Source: Fibrobacter succinogenes
GTDB lineage: Bacteria; Fibrobacterota; Fibrobacteria; Fibrobacterales; Fibrobacteraceae
Length of the DNA stretch: 64,000 bases
Direction: 5' to 3'
Assembly: GCA_902756345.1 (NCBI GenBank)
Contig: CACVQR010000011.1
Span: 62,001-126,000, forward strand
A model generated the notes under the pieces. It searched no databases and had not been told where the DNA came from. It saw only the letters and a program-made list of their open reading frames with translations. How positions within the stretch are numbered: the stretch's first letter is position 1; each line of letters begins with the position of its first letter. Of the stretch, positions 36,536 through 45,520 are shown one piece after another. The translations under genes were made by a program, and so were the position numbers.

Positions 36536-37075
36536 ATGACTCCCCAACAATTCTCCAAAATTTTCTGGAAGCAGTATCTTCTGCTTGAAAAAGATTTCCT
36601 TGAAACGGATGAGTTTGTGACGATTGACAAGAGCAACTTCAAAACGTTCTCCAGCCGTTACACTTATCTGTTCTTGAACATCTGTAGTGAAATTGATTCC
36701 ATCGCAGAAGAATATTGCAAGGTTGTGAAGGCTCCTTCGAAGGTCAAGAACATCTTGCAGAAAATGACCGTCATTGTGAATGACGACCCGAAGATTAAAG
36801 ATCAAAGGGTTTCTACGAAGTATCCTTACGAGATTATCAATTTTGTCCCGTTTGCCGGTTTTGACAGCGAGTCGGCTGCTGGCTGGTGGCAGGATTATAA
36901 CTTGGTCAAGCATTTCCGTGCCGATGTTCCGGAAAAGGGAATCCCGAACTATCAGCACGCGCACTTGAAAAATGTGATGAACGCCCTCGCCGCCCTCTAC
37001 ATTCTCTGCCAGAATCTCTACAAACTCCTCGGCGAATCCGACCTGCAACTCGAACCGTCAAGGCTGTTTGAATAG
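36536..37075 (+). CDS. Small helical protein, HEPN-like in appearance
   Basis: 179 residues, predicted all-helical, with a pattern WWQDYNLVKHFR...HAHLKNVMNALAALYIL reminiscent of HEPN-type four-helix bundles, but without the RxxxxH nuclease motif. Three bases after the NTPase stop. Its codon use is host-like and GC-richer than the NTPase gene before it, so the two probably have different histories. A truncated copy of its start lies at 34249. No function assigned. Confidence 0.65.
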   Translation: MTPQQFSKIFWKQYLLLEKDFLETDEFVTIDKSNFKTFSSRYTYLFLNICSEIDSIAEEYCKVVKAPSKVKNILQKMTVIVNDDPKIKDQRVSTKYPYEIINFVPFAGFDSESAAGWWQDYNLVKHFRADVPEKGIPNYQHAHLKNVMNALAALYILCQNLYKLLGESDLQLEPSRLFE

Positions 37076-37087
37076 CAGAAAAAAGTC

Positions 37088-37116
37088 TTGACAAATCTGC
37101 TCTAGAAATATATATT
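37088..37116 (+). promoter_or_regulatory. Sigma-70-type promoter for rhuM gene
   Basis: TTGACA at 37088-37093, a 17-base spacer, TATATT at 37111-37116; transcription would begin near 37123, 27 bases before the ATG at 37150. Confidence 0.65.
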
Positions 37117-37149
37117 TAGTGCACAAGTGAGTAGAGAAACGGCGGAGAT

Positions 37150-38160
37150 ATGTCGAACGAACTAGCCAAGCAGATATCGTATATTCTTTACAGTAGTCCT
37201 GAAGAAGATGTCAAGGTCATGGCCTTAGTCAAAGACGAGACCATCTGGCTGACGCAGAAGGCTATGGCCGAGTTGTTTGATGTTAATGTTCCGGGCATTT
37301 CGAAGCATTTGAAAAACATATACGAGGAAGGAGAGCTTAGTGAATCCGCAACTGTTTCCATTTTGGAAACAGTTCAAAATGAAAATGGCCGTTCCGTAAA
37401 GCGCAATGTCTCTTTTTACAATCTCGATGCAATTATTTCCGTCGGTTACCGTGTAAATTCTGCGAAGGCCACAAAGTTCCGCATTTGGGCTACGGGAATC
37501 CTGAAGGAATACATCAAGAAGGGTTTTGTGCTCGACGACGAGCGTTTAAAGCAGGGTAACGCTGTTTTCGGTAAGGACTACTTCAAGGAACTTTTGGAAA
37601 GAGTCCGCTCTATCCGTGCGAGCGAACGCCGCATTTGGCAGCAGATAACGGATATTTTTGCGGAGTGTTCCATAGACTACGACAAGGATTCTGAAATAAC
37701 GAAAAAGTTTTTCGCCACGGTTCAGAACAAGTTTCACTATGCGATAACGGGGCAGACTGCTGCAGAAATCGTGTACGAGAGGGCCGACCACAAAAAAGAG
37801 CACATGGGGCTTACGACCTGGAAAAATTCTCCGAGCGGGCGTGTGCTGAAAAGCGATGTGAACATTGCCAAGAATTATTTGTCAGAAAAGCAGATCCGTC
37901 AGCTGGAACGCGCTGTGAGCGGTTATTTTGACTACATCGAAGACTTGATAGAGCGGGAGATTGCTTTTAACATGGAGCAGTTTGCCGCAAGCGTGAACGA
38001 GTTCTTGGAATTCAGGCGCTACGACATTCTCGATGGCAATGGAAAAGTCAGCCGGGACCAGGCGGACGAGAAAGCTTTCGGGGAATACGAGATTTTCAAC
38101 CGCACGCAAAAAATTGACTCTGATTTCGACAAGGTAATCCGGAAAATAAAGAAGAATTAG
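37150..38160 (+). CDS. RhuM-family protein
   Basis: 336 residues matching the RhuM (virulence RhuM) family: VKDETIWLTQKAMAELFDVNVPGISKHLKNIYEEGEL (winged-helix-like N-terminus), RKNVSFYNLDAI-type block, GYRVNSAKATKFRIWAT, and KNSPSGRVLKSDVNIAKNYL. RhuM genes are often found inside type I restriction loci; the role is unproven, though the HTH suggests DNA binding. Own promoter at 37088. Confidence 0.88.
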   Translation: MSNELAKQISYILYSSPEEDVKVMALVKDETIWLTQKAMAELFDVNVPGISKHLKNIYEEGELSESATVSILETVQNENGRSVKRNVSFYNLDAIISVGYRVNSAKATKFRIWATGILKEYIKKGFVLDDERLKQGNAVFGKDYFKELLERVRSIRASERRIWQQITDIFAECSIDYDKDSEITKKFFATVQNKFHYAITGQTAAEIVYERADHKKEHMGLTTWKNSPSGRVLKSDVNIAKNYLSEKQIRQLERAVSGYFDYIEDLIEREIAFNMEQFAASVNEFLEFRRYDILDGNGKVSRDQADEKAFGEYEIFNRTQKIDSDFDKVIRKIKKN

Positions 38161-38227
38161 GGGCTTTTTGCCTCAAAAACGCCATTTTGCTTATTGCGCA
38201 GAAAAATAATGAATTTATTTTTACTGC

Positions 38228-41200
38228 ATGGCGTTCAAGGAAGCCGACTTAGAGAAAGTGTTTATTGACCTCCTGGTTCAGGAGGGCTGCAAGTACGTGC
38301 CCGGCGAGGCGATTGACCGTGGCGAGGGCGAGGTCTTGATTGAGCAGGACATGCGCGACTACTTGCACCGTCGCTACGATTCCGAGGGCATTACCGAGAA
38401 TGAAATCCGTTCAATTGTTCTGCAGTTGCGTTCGCTTTCGGCGAGTGCGCTCTACGAGAGCAACAAGAAGTTCTGCTCATGGCTATCGGACGGATTTATG
38501 CTCAAGCGCGAGAACCCGAAGGACAAGGACATTCTCATTGAGCTTTTGGATTTTAGGCCGCTGGGTGAGCGTAGAAAATCGGGCGTCGGTGTCAATGATG
38601 ATGAAGAGGCGATGCCGCTGGCGGCCGATGTGGTGGCGAAATACTGCGCCGACTGCAATATCGTCAAGATTGTAAACCAATTTGAAATTGTCGGCTCCGA
38701 AAAGCGGATTCCCGATGCAATTCTTTTTTTGAACGGGCTCCCGCTTGTGGTGTTCGAGTTCAAGAGTGCCGTGCGCGAGGAGGCGACGGTTTTCAACGCC
38801 TACGAACAGTTGACGGTGCGTTACCGCCGCGACATTCCGCAGCTGTTTGTCTATAACGCCTTCTGCGTGATTAGCGATGGCGTGAACAACCGGGCGGGCA
38901 GTTTCTTTGCCAAGTACGATTACTTTTATGCGTGGCGTCGCGTGGAATTTGGCGACAAGCGAATCGAGGCCGAGGGCATCGAGAGCCTTTACTCCATGAT
39001 TCAGGGGATGTTCAATCGCAAACGCCTGTTGGACATTTTCAAGAACTTCCAGTATTTCCCGGACAGCAGCAAAAAGGAGCAGAAGGTTCTGTGCCGTTAT
39101 CCGCAATATTATGCGGCGCGGTCTTTGTACGAAAACATTTGCAAGGCCCGCAAACCGCATGGCGACGGCAGGGGCGGCACGTATTTTGGCGCGACGGGTT
39201 GCGGCAAGAGCTTTACGATGCTCTTCTTGACGCGGTTGCTCATGAAGTCGCTCTCATTTAAGACGCCGACGATTGTGCTGATTACCGACCGCACCGATTT
39301 GGATGACCAACTTTCGGGACTGTTTACGGCATCCAAGAAGTATATCGGTGACGAGCGTGTCGAAAGCGTGGAGAGTCGTGCCGACCTGCGTGAAAAATTG
39401 CAGGGCCGCAAAAGCGGTGGCGTGTTCCTCACGACCATCCAGAAGTTCAGCGAAGATATTGAATTGCTGACCGACCGCGATAATGTTGTCTGCATTTCGG
39501 ACGAAGCGCACCGCACGCAGACAAACCTGGACCAGAAAATTACCGTGACCGATAAGGGTGTCAAGACGAGTTTCGGTTTTGCGCGTTACTTGCACAACTC
39601 CTTGCCCAATGCGACTTACGTGGGCTTTACGGGAACGCCGATTGATGCGACGCTCGATGTGTTCGGCCCCGAGGTCGATATTTACACCATGACCGAATCG
39701 GTGAAGGACGGCATTACGGTGCCCATCGTTTATGAGGGCCGTGCCGCCAAGGTGGTGTTGAACAATTCCGTTCTCGAAGAGATTGAGAAGTATTACGAAG
39801 AAGCCGCAGAAGCGGGTGCCAACGATTACCAGATTGACCAGAGCAAACAGGATGTCGCGCAGATGGGCGTGATTCTCGGCGACCCCGACCGATTGAAGGC
39901 TGTGGCGAAGGATTTCGTGGCGCATTACGAGGCCCGTGTTCAGGAAAAATCAACCGTTCGCGGCAAGGCGATGTTCGTTTGCTATAGTCGCCAGATTGCG
40001 TATGCATTGTACAAGAACATCTTGGAACTGCGCCCAGAATGGGGCGTGGCGAAAATTTGCGACGATGCGGAATTTGCGGGCGAGGCGACCGAACTTACCG
40101 ACAAGGAAAAGCGGGAACTGAAACCGGTTGAAAAAATCAAGATGGTCATGACCCGCAGCAAGGACGACGAAAAGGAACTTTACGACTTGCTCGGCGACAA
40201 GGACGCCCGCAAGGAACTGGACCGCCTTTTCAAACAGGAACGCTCCAACTTCAAGATTGCGATTGTCGTGGATATGTGGCTCACGGGTTTTGACGTTCCG
40301 TGCCTCGATGCCATTTACATCGACAAGCCGATTCAGCAGCATTCCCTGATTCAGACGATTTCCCGCGTGAATAGGACGTTTGCGGGCAAGGACAAGGGAA
40401 TCGTCGTCGATTACATCGGCATCAAGCGCAAGATGAACCTGGCACTAAAGCAGTACGGTGCCGGTTCCGAGCAGAATGTAGAAGACATTACCGCAGCGAT
40501 TGCGGAATTCCGCAACCATCTGGATTTGCTTGACAAGTTGATGTACAAGTTCGATGCGTCGGCGTATTTCAAGAGTGCAGGTGACGGTGCGGAATTGAAA
40601 AAGCTGGAATGTCTCAAGCAGGCGCAGGAATTCGTGCAAACCACGAAGGAAAAGGAAGCTCGCTTTATGGGCCTCGCGAAACGCTTGAAAGCCGCATACG
40701 ACATTTGCGTCGGCAACGAGGGAATTACGCAGGCCGAGCGCGACCGTGCGCATTTCTACTTCGCGATTCGCTCCATTTTGCATAAACTCACCAAGGGCAA
40801 TGCCCCCGATACCGCGCAGATGAACGCCCGTGTGCGCGAGATGATTGCATCGGCACTCCAGAGCGAAGGCGTGGAAGACGTTCTGCAGTTGAGCGATGCC
40901 GAAGCCGACCAGGCAAAACAGAACATCTTTGACGACGAATACCTGCAGCACATCAACCGCATCAAACTGCCGAATACAAAAATCAAGTTGCTGCAGATGC
41001 TCTTGCAAAAGGCCATCGGGCAAATCCGCAAGGTGAACAAAGTCAAGGGCGTCAACTTCACGCAGAAAATGCAACAGCTCGTGGAGCAATACAACGACCG
41101 CACCGAACAAGACATCTTGAAAAGCGAAGTCTATGAAGAAATGGCCGAAACCTTGACCGACATGATTGTCCAAGTCCGCAAGGCATTCACCGAAGGCGAA

Positions 41201-41494
41201 GAAAAGGGCCTCAGCTTCGAAGAAACCGCGTTCTATGATATTCTAAAATCGCTCTGCGTCAAGTACCACTTCACCTATCCCGAAGACAAACTAATTGCCC
41301 TCTCGAAACGCGTCAAGATTCTCGTTGACGAACAAGCCGCATACCCCGACTGGGACAAGCGCGACGACATTAAATCCGCATTGAAAGTGGACCTGATAAT
41401 CCTTCTCGATGAATTCGGTTACCCGCCCGTAGAACGCGACGAAGTCTATGGGGAGATATTTGAGCAGGCCGAGAATTTTAAGAAGAATTTGTAA
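38228..41494 (+). CDS. hsdR: Type I restriction endonuclease, R subunit
   Basis: 1088 residues. The N-terminal PD-(D/E)xK nuclease has PDAILFLNG and VVFEFKSA (about 161-182). The SF2 helicase/translocase has Walker A GATGCGKSF (about 322-330), DEAH (about 424-427), GFTGTPID, and the later motif QTISRVNRTF. A long helical C-terminus binds the methylase complex. Complete, no frameshift. GC-rich, host-like codon use, matching hsdM. No Shine-Dalgarno before the ATG; TTGCGC, 16 bases, TATTTT ends seven bases upstream, hence possibly leaderless. Confidence 0.95.
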   Translation: MAFKEADLEKVFIDLLVQEGCKYVPGEAIDRGEGEVLIEQDMRDYLHRRYDSEGITENEIRSIVLQLRSLSASALYESNKKFCSWLSDGFMLKRENPKDKDILIELLDFRPLGERRKSGVGVNDDEEAMPLAADVVAKYCADCNIVKIVNQFEIVGSEKRIPDAILFLNGLPLVVFEFKSAVREEATVFNAYEQLTVRYRRDIPQLFVYNAFCVISDGVNNRAGSFFAKYDYFYAWRRVEFGDKRIEAEGIESLYSMIQGMFNRKRLLDIFKNFQYFPDSSKKEQKVLCRYPQYYAARSLYENICKARKPHGDGRGGTYFGATGCGKSFTMLFLTRLLMKSLSFKTPTIVLITDRTDLDDQLSGLFTASKKYIGDERVESVESRADLREKLQGRKSGGVFLTTIQKFSEDIELLTDRDNVVCISDEAHRTQTNLDQKITVTDKGVKTSFGFARYLHNSLPNATYVGFTGTPIDATLDVFGPEVDIYTMTESVKDGITVPIVYEGRAAKVVLNNSVLEEIEKYYEEAAEAGANDYQIDQSKQDVAQMGVILGDPDRLKAVAKDFVAHYEARVQEKSTVRGKAMFVCYSRQIAYALYKNILELRPEWGVAKICDDAEFAGEATELTDKEKRELKPVEKIKMVMTRSKDDEKELYDLLGDKDARKELDRLFKQERSNFKIAIVVDMWLTGFDVPCLDAIYIDKPIQQHSLIQTISRVNRTFAGKDKGIVVDYIGIKRKMNLALKQYGAGSEQNVEDITAAIAEFRNHLDLLDKLMYKFDASAYFKSAGDGAELKKLECLKQAQEFVQTTKEKEARFMGLAKRLKAAYDICVGNEGITQAERDRAHFYFAIRSILHKLTKGNAPDTAQMNARVREMIASALQSEGVEDVLQLSDAEADQAKQNIFDDEYLQHINRIKLPNTKIKLLQMLLQKAIGQIRKVNKVKGVNFTQKMQQLVEQYNDRTEQDILKSEVYEEMAETLTDMIVQVRKAFTEGEEKGLSFEETAFYDILKSLCVKYHFTYPEDKLIALSKRVKILVDEQAAYPDWDKRDDIKSALKVDLIILLDEFGYPPVERDEVYGEIFEQAENFKKNL

Positions 41495-41521
41495 GAGATT
41501 TTTCCAAAAAGGAATACGAAT

Positions 41522-43267
41522 ATGTCAAAACTAAATATTGACCAAAAAACAATCAGTCAATTATTTGCTGATAAGAAGTCTGATTTTTTAATTCCGGACT
41601 ATCAGCGTCCTTATGCTTGGGAAGATACTGAGTGTCAGACTTTATGGGAGGATATCTTCACATTTGCTTTTCCCGATAATGATTATTCCAAATTTAATAG
41701 CGATAATGACGAATATTTTCTCGGTCCTATCGTTACATTCAAGAATGATTCAGGGAAAATGGAAATTATTGATGGTCAACAACGACTAACAACCTTGATG
41801 TTACTTCTGCGTGCTTTCTATGAGAAGTATGGAAACATGAAAGATGAAAATTCCATAAAAACTCGAGAAAGATTGGAAAAGTGCATATGGAAAACTGATG
41901 AATTTGGAACACCAAATAAGGATGCCCTAAAAATCAATTCTGAAGTTGCTACGGATAACGATAAAGACGAATTCCTCACTATTCTTCGTACTGGTAAAAT
42001 TACTGATAAAATGAAGAGTAAGTATGCTCTTAACTATCAATTCTTCCAAGAAAGAATAAATGAATTTTTAGGGACTTTTCCAGGGTATTTTTCGTATTTA
42101 CCAACGCGCATATTAAACAATTGTATTTTGCTACCGATTGAGGCTGAATCGCAAGATACAGCTTTACGAATTTTCTCTACTTTGAACGATAGAGGCTTAC
42201 CCCTGTCTGATGCGGATATTTTCAAAGCCCAATTCTATAAGTATTACTCATCTAAGGGTGAAAAGGATGCTTTTATAAAGAGATGGAAGTCGCTTGAAGA
42301 TGTTTGTGAAAAAATATTCCACCCGATAACGGGAACTGCAATGGATGAGCTTTTCACACGCTATATGTATTATGAACGGTCATTGCAAAAGAACAAATCT
42401 ACAACAACAGAGGCTTTACGTAAATTCTACGAGAAAAATACATATTCTCTTTTGAAGAAAGATGAAACATTGGATAATCTTGAATGTTTGGCTGATTTTT
42501 GGAATGATGTTTCCAATCAAGATTCTGATCGGTTCTCAGAACGCATTCTAAAACGACTATTTGTTTTAAACTATGCGCCGAATGGAATGTGGAATTATTT
42601 TGTGTCAGTGTACTTTATGCATAATAAAGATGCTGACAATATGCTTGATGAAAATAAATTCTATGAATTTCTCAACAAGATTACAGCATTTATTTGGGCG
42701 TACGCTTTTATTCATCCTGGCCTGAATGCTTTGAGAGCCCCTGTATTCACGGAAATGATAAATGTTATTGAAAATAAAGATATTTCGTTTGCTGATTACC
42801 TATTTAATGAAGAAAATGTAAGGGGAATTTTCCACAATTATAAATTTGCCAATAATCGCCCCATTACAAAATCAATGATTACGTGGTGGGCTTTCCAAGA
42901 TGAAAATCAGGAAATACCGTCTCTTGAGACTGTTTTTGAAATTGAGCATATTTATGCAAAGAAACGACAGGAAAATGAACAATCGTTGAAAGATTTGAAG
43001 AATTTGGAAGTTCTTGGAAATAAGGCTTTATTGGAGAAAAGAATAAATATCAGAGCATCCGATTATCGATTGCAAGATAAATGGAAATATTATGTTGGAT
43101 TTGTCAATGGCAAGAAAAAGAAAAAAGAGGGGACAAAAATTTTGGAACTTCGTAAATTGGGTGAAGATAAATCCGATTTCACTGAATCTGATATAATATC
43201 AAGAAATTCAAATATTTTGAATGCGTTTGTTCAGTTTTTAAAGAGTAATGGTCTTTTAGCCAAATAA
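41522..43267 (+). CDS. DUF262/DUF1524 (GmrSD-like) nuclease
   Basis: 581 residues. DUF262 N-terminus with IPDYQRPYAWE (24-34) and IIDGQQRLTTLM (about 81-92), then a C-terminal HNH-like DUF1524 part with FEIEHIYAKKR (about 472-482) and LGNKALLEKRINIRASDY. This is the fused GmrSD layout; GmrSD enzymes cut modified (glucosylated hydroxymethylcytosine) phage DNA using NTP. AAGGAA precedes the ATG. 27 bases after hsdR, same strand, AT-rich codon use. Confidence 0.88.
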   Translation: MSKLNIDQKTISQLFADKKSDFLIPDYQRPYAWEDTECQTLWEDIFTFAFPDNDYSKFNSDNDEYFLGPIVTFKNDSGKMEIIDGQQRLTTLMLLLRAFYEKYGNMKDENSIKTRERLEKCIWKTDEFGTPNKDALKINSEVATDNDKDEFLTILRTGKITDKMKSKYALNYQFFQERINEFLGTFPGYFSYLPTRILNNCILLPIEAESQDTALRIFSTLNDRGLPLSDADIFKAQFYKYYSSKGEKDAFIKRWKSLEDVCEKIFHPITGTAMDELFTRYMYYERSLQKNKSTTTEALRKFYEKNTYSLLKKDETLDNLECLADFWNDVSNQDSDRFSERILKRLFVLNYAPNGMWNYFVSVYFMHNKDADNMLDENKFYEFLNKITAFIWAYAFIHPGLNALRAPVFTEMINVIENKDISFADYLFNEENVRGIFHNYKFANNRPITKSMITWWAFQDENQEIPSLETVFEIEHIYAKKRQENEQSLKDLKNLEVLGNKALLEKRINIRASDYRLQDKWKYYVGFVNGKKKKKEGTKILELRKLGEDKSDFTESDIISRNSNILNAFVQFLKSNGLLAK

Positions 43268-43294
43268 CAGGTCATTTGTTTTCAGAGAATGCCG

Positions 43295-43332
43295 AGTACC
43301 ATTTTGCCAGCGTCGGCAAAATGGTACTTTTA
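43295..43332 (+). terminator. Strong terminator
   Basis: AGTACCATTTTGCC/GGCAAAATGGTACT, a perfect 14-bp stem with a six-base loop, followed by TTTTA. Between the convergent DUF262 gene and a small minus-strand gene. Confidence 0.85.
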
Positions 43333-43515
43333 TTTCTTCCTCATCTTCCCGCCAGCAAATACCACCAAGAGTGCCCCCACGGCTACACCGCCGACTTTCT
43401 TAAGGTCGCTCCAGAATTGCCGGCGATTTGCCTTGCACTGCTCGCAAAGTTTTTCGGTGTCTTCGGGCTTGTCGCAGCCGCACTTTTTGCATTTGTTCCA
43501 GAGTTTTTGGGTCAT
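43330..43515 (-). CDS. Small zinc-ribbon membrane protein
   Basis: 61 residues from the ATG at 43515 (GGAG nine bases upstream; an ATG five codons earlier lacks a site). Two CxxC pairs (CKKCGC, CEQCKANR) in the N-terminal half suggest a small zinc ribbon, followed by a hydrophobic segment (VGGVAVGALLVVFAGG) and a basic tail. Downstream of the XRE/ImmA gene on the same strand with a 34-base gap, so probably its operon partner. No family recognised. Confidence 0.65.
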   Translation of the reverse strand: MTQKLWNKCKKCGCDKPEDTEKLCEQCKANRRQFWSDLKKVGGVAVGALLVVFAGGKMRKK

Positions 43516-43549
43516 AGGCCTTTTCTCCATTTTGCAATTCGTTCTTCAA

Positions 43550-44605
43550 TCATACCAGCGCTAAATCCCTACGGACTTGTTCGATGTCCAGGTGCAACAA
43601 GCTTGCCGCCTTGGATATGGTGATGAGTTCCTTGCTCAGTGCCTTATAGACTAGGCTCACGAACCGGGTGGATTCTTCGTCGTGGTACAGCGACTTTTCG
43701 ATAAGCGCCCTGAATTTTGTCGCCTTGTTCTTCTGGATGCAGAAGGTACGGTAGCGCTGTTCCGAGATGATACCGCATTCCTTCGCCTTGTACATGATCG
43801 CGTCGCAAGAAATTCCGTAACCGAGCTGGATGGCTCTCAGTTCCTGGTACGAAATGTCTTTGCGAGCCTTGCCGAGGATTCGCTTGAGTTCAGGTTCCGG
43901 GACTAGCATTTCGCTTGCGAACAGGTGGCAGAAAGACTCTTCTTGCTTTTTGTCGATGGACTTGGGGAAGCGAAGTACGAGGTGCCCGAGTTCGTGAAGC
44001 GCGGTAAAGCGTTTCCGTTCGACGGAAAAAGCCTTGTTCAGAATGACAACATGGAATTTTTCGTTGACCAGGCTGCTCATACCGTCGAAGGATTCCGGGG
44101 CGTCGATTTCGATAACCTTTATGCCGCGATTTTCGAGCAGGTCAATTACGTTCACGATGCCAGCGAGACCGAGCCGCCATTCTTTACGGACAATCGCTGC
44201 GGCCATTTTGACTTCTTCGGCGGAGTTAGCTCTGATTTGGGGGATAAGGTGTTTCGCGGCAGAGCTGCTGCAGATTTCCTCGATGTTGATGTAGCGTTCC
44301 ATCAGGTCGGCGATGGTTTCGCGGAGACTATTCTCCTTTTTCTGCGGGAGCGAGCTCTTTTTGCGGAATCGCACAGAATCCACTTGAACCGTGAAGGGTC
44401 TGAAAAAGTAGTCGATGGGCTGCTCCAATGCCTTGGATAGTGCGATGATGACTCTGCTGTTCGGTGCCAGCTGGCCGTTCTCGTATTTTGAAATCGTCAT
44501 CTTCGAGACGATATTTCCCATGGCCGAGCAAAGTTCGTCCATTGAGAGCCCTTTCATGACTCGGGCATTTTTAAGCCTAGCTGAGAAAATGGAAAGTTCT
44601 GCCAT
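43550..44605 (-). CDS. XRE-type repressor fused to ImmA/IrrE metallopeptidase
   Basis: 351 residues. N-terminal HTH (about 8-62: SARLKNARVMKGLSMDELCSAMG, SKYENGQLAPNSRVI) and an ImmA/IrrE zinc protease domain with ALHELGHLV (HExxH, about residues 200-206) and FASEML providing the third ligand. Such proteins control prophages, integrative elements and toxin loci, by cleaving a repressor in response to damage. The upstream region has a near-perfect dyad (44618-44654), a likely autoregulatory operator. Apart from the gene itself, no integrase or phage genes are nearby. Confidence 0.9.
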   Translation of the reverse strand: MAELSIFSARLKNARVMKGLSMDELCSAMGNIVSKMTISKYENGQLAPNSRVIIALSKALEQPIDYFFRPFTVQVDSVRFRKKSSLPQKKENSLRETIADLMERYINIEEICSSSAAKHLIPQIRANSAEEVKMAAAIVRKEWRLGLAGIVNVIDLLENRGIKVIEIDAPESFDGMSSLVNEKFHVVILNKAFSVERKRFTALHELGHLVLRFPKSIDKKQEESFCHLFASEMLVPEPELKRILGKARKDISYQELRAIQLGYGISCDAIMYKAKECGIISEQRYRTFCIQKNKATKFRALIEKSLYHDEESTRFVSLVYKALSKELITISKAASLLHLDIEQVRRDLALV

Positions 44606-44617
44606 AGCGCCTCCGTT

Positions 44618-44654
44618 GTTTACAAATATATATCTTTTTGTATATTCTGTAAAC
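44618..44654. promoter_or_regulatory. Dyad operator candidate at XRE/ImmA promoter
   Basis: GTTTACA at 44618-44624 and TGTAAAC at 44648-44654, with further matching AATATA/TATATT inside (one extra G). It overlaps the likely promoter of the minus-strand regulator, 13 bases from its start codon. Confidence 0.5.
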
Positions 44655-44678
44655 CCGACTGCAAAGGCGACAATAACA

Positions 44679-44738
44679 CTACAATAAATGCTACAAAAAA
44701 CGCTACAAAAAACGCTACAATAAATGCTACAATAAAAC
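44679..44738. repeat. Five tandem 12-bp units
   Basis: Units CTACAATAAATG, CTACAAAAAACG, CTACAAAAAACG, CTACAATAAATG, CTACAATAAAAC follow each other exactly. They lie in the 334-base gap between divergent genes (44606-44939), together with dyads at 44618 and 44772. No gene is seen in that gap. Confidence 0.85.
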
Positions 44739-44771
44739 CTATGGATATAATGCAGGCGATACTTACTTGAG

Positions 44772-44801
44772 GACCATTTTGTTGGTGACGACCAAATGGT
44801 C
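44772..44801. promoter_or_regulatory. Bulged dyad upstream of 44940 gene
   Basis: GACCATTT and AAATGGTC, perfect 8-bp arms, with an inner GGT/ACC pair around GACG after a four-base bulge. Either an operator or an RNA hairpin in the leader of the downstream gene. Confidence 0.4.
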
Positions 44802-44939
44802 TGCTTTGTAAAATTTTCTTGCCCCTCTTGCCAGCATCCTAATATTATCTACATTTCAGTTGCGGTTCCTAATAGTGTAGGCTCCGAAAGGCATTTGATG
44901 ATTATCAAATGTTTTTCTTTTTTTTTCAAAGGAGCTACT

Positions 44940-45500
44940 ATGACAAAACAATCATTTCACGATGTAAATGTTTTCATCAATGGCATTGCAAGTGTATGCA
45001 AGGATTCTGCCATTATTGAAGAAAAGACTCTAGCCCACTTTGGGGACGAGTATAAGCGAATTGTGCGGTACATTTTGATGATGAAATTTCAAAAGTATTC
45101 TGCAAAACAATTTGCAGAGGCTTTGGTTCCTCGCGATTATTTAGATGGCCTCTATGATGTAGAAAGAGAATGTGCCAAGAGAAACGGCTTAACTGTTGTT
45201 TACGGCTATTCGGATGATTTGATGGAACTTGATGGAGCAATTCGTGCCGAAGGAAATTGCTTTAAGGGTGGAGCTTTTCATTTGAAACGGGACAAGGGTA
45301 AATGGAAACTCGTGGATGGAATTGGTAAGCGCAATAACATTACTGCGATGTGGTATGATAGTGCTGCTATTAACGATGACGGTGAAAGAATCCCGTGGAC
45401 ATACAATACCGACATTCCCTTCGAAAAGTTTAATATGATAAATGGCGGGTCCCCATATTGTGAGTGTCTTGTGTTTGAAGTGAAAGATTTAGGGATTTAG
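44940..45500 (+). CDS. Unrecognised 186-residue protein
   Basis: Start at 44940, preceded by AAAGGAG; the frame continues upstream but without a ribosome site. The N-terminal half is helical (about 1-85), the C-terminal half beta-rich with aromatics (TAMWYDSAAINDDGERIPWTYN, GGSPYCECLVFEV). No family recognised. 20 bases before the second AlbA/GHKL gene, probably an operon with it. Confidence 0.65.
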   Translation: MTKQSFHDVNVFINGIASVCKDSAIIEEKTLAHFGDEYKRIVRYILMMKFQKYSAKQFAEALVPRDYLDGLYDVERECAKRNGLTVVYGYSDDLMELDGAIRAEGNCFKGGAFHLKRDKGKWKLVDGIGKRNNITAMWYDSAAINDDGERIPWTYNTDIPFEKFNMINGGSPYCECLVFEVKDLGI

Positions 45501-45520
45501 AAAGTTAGGGAGGTCGCGTA

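Noticed and set aside
43276-43623. Plus-strand frame of 115 codons after the DUF262 gene
   Set aside because: It reads through the terminator hairpin and overlaps the small zinc-ribbon gene, which has a ribosome site and Cys motifs on the other strand.
44679-44738. Possible CRISPR array
   Set aside because: Units of 12 bp follow directly without spacers; no cas genes in the window.
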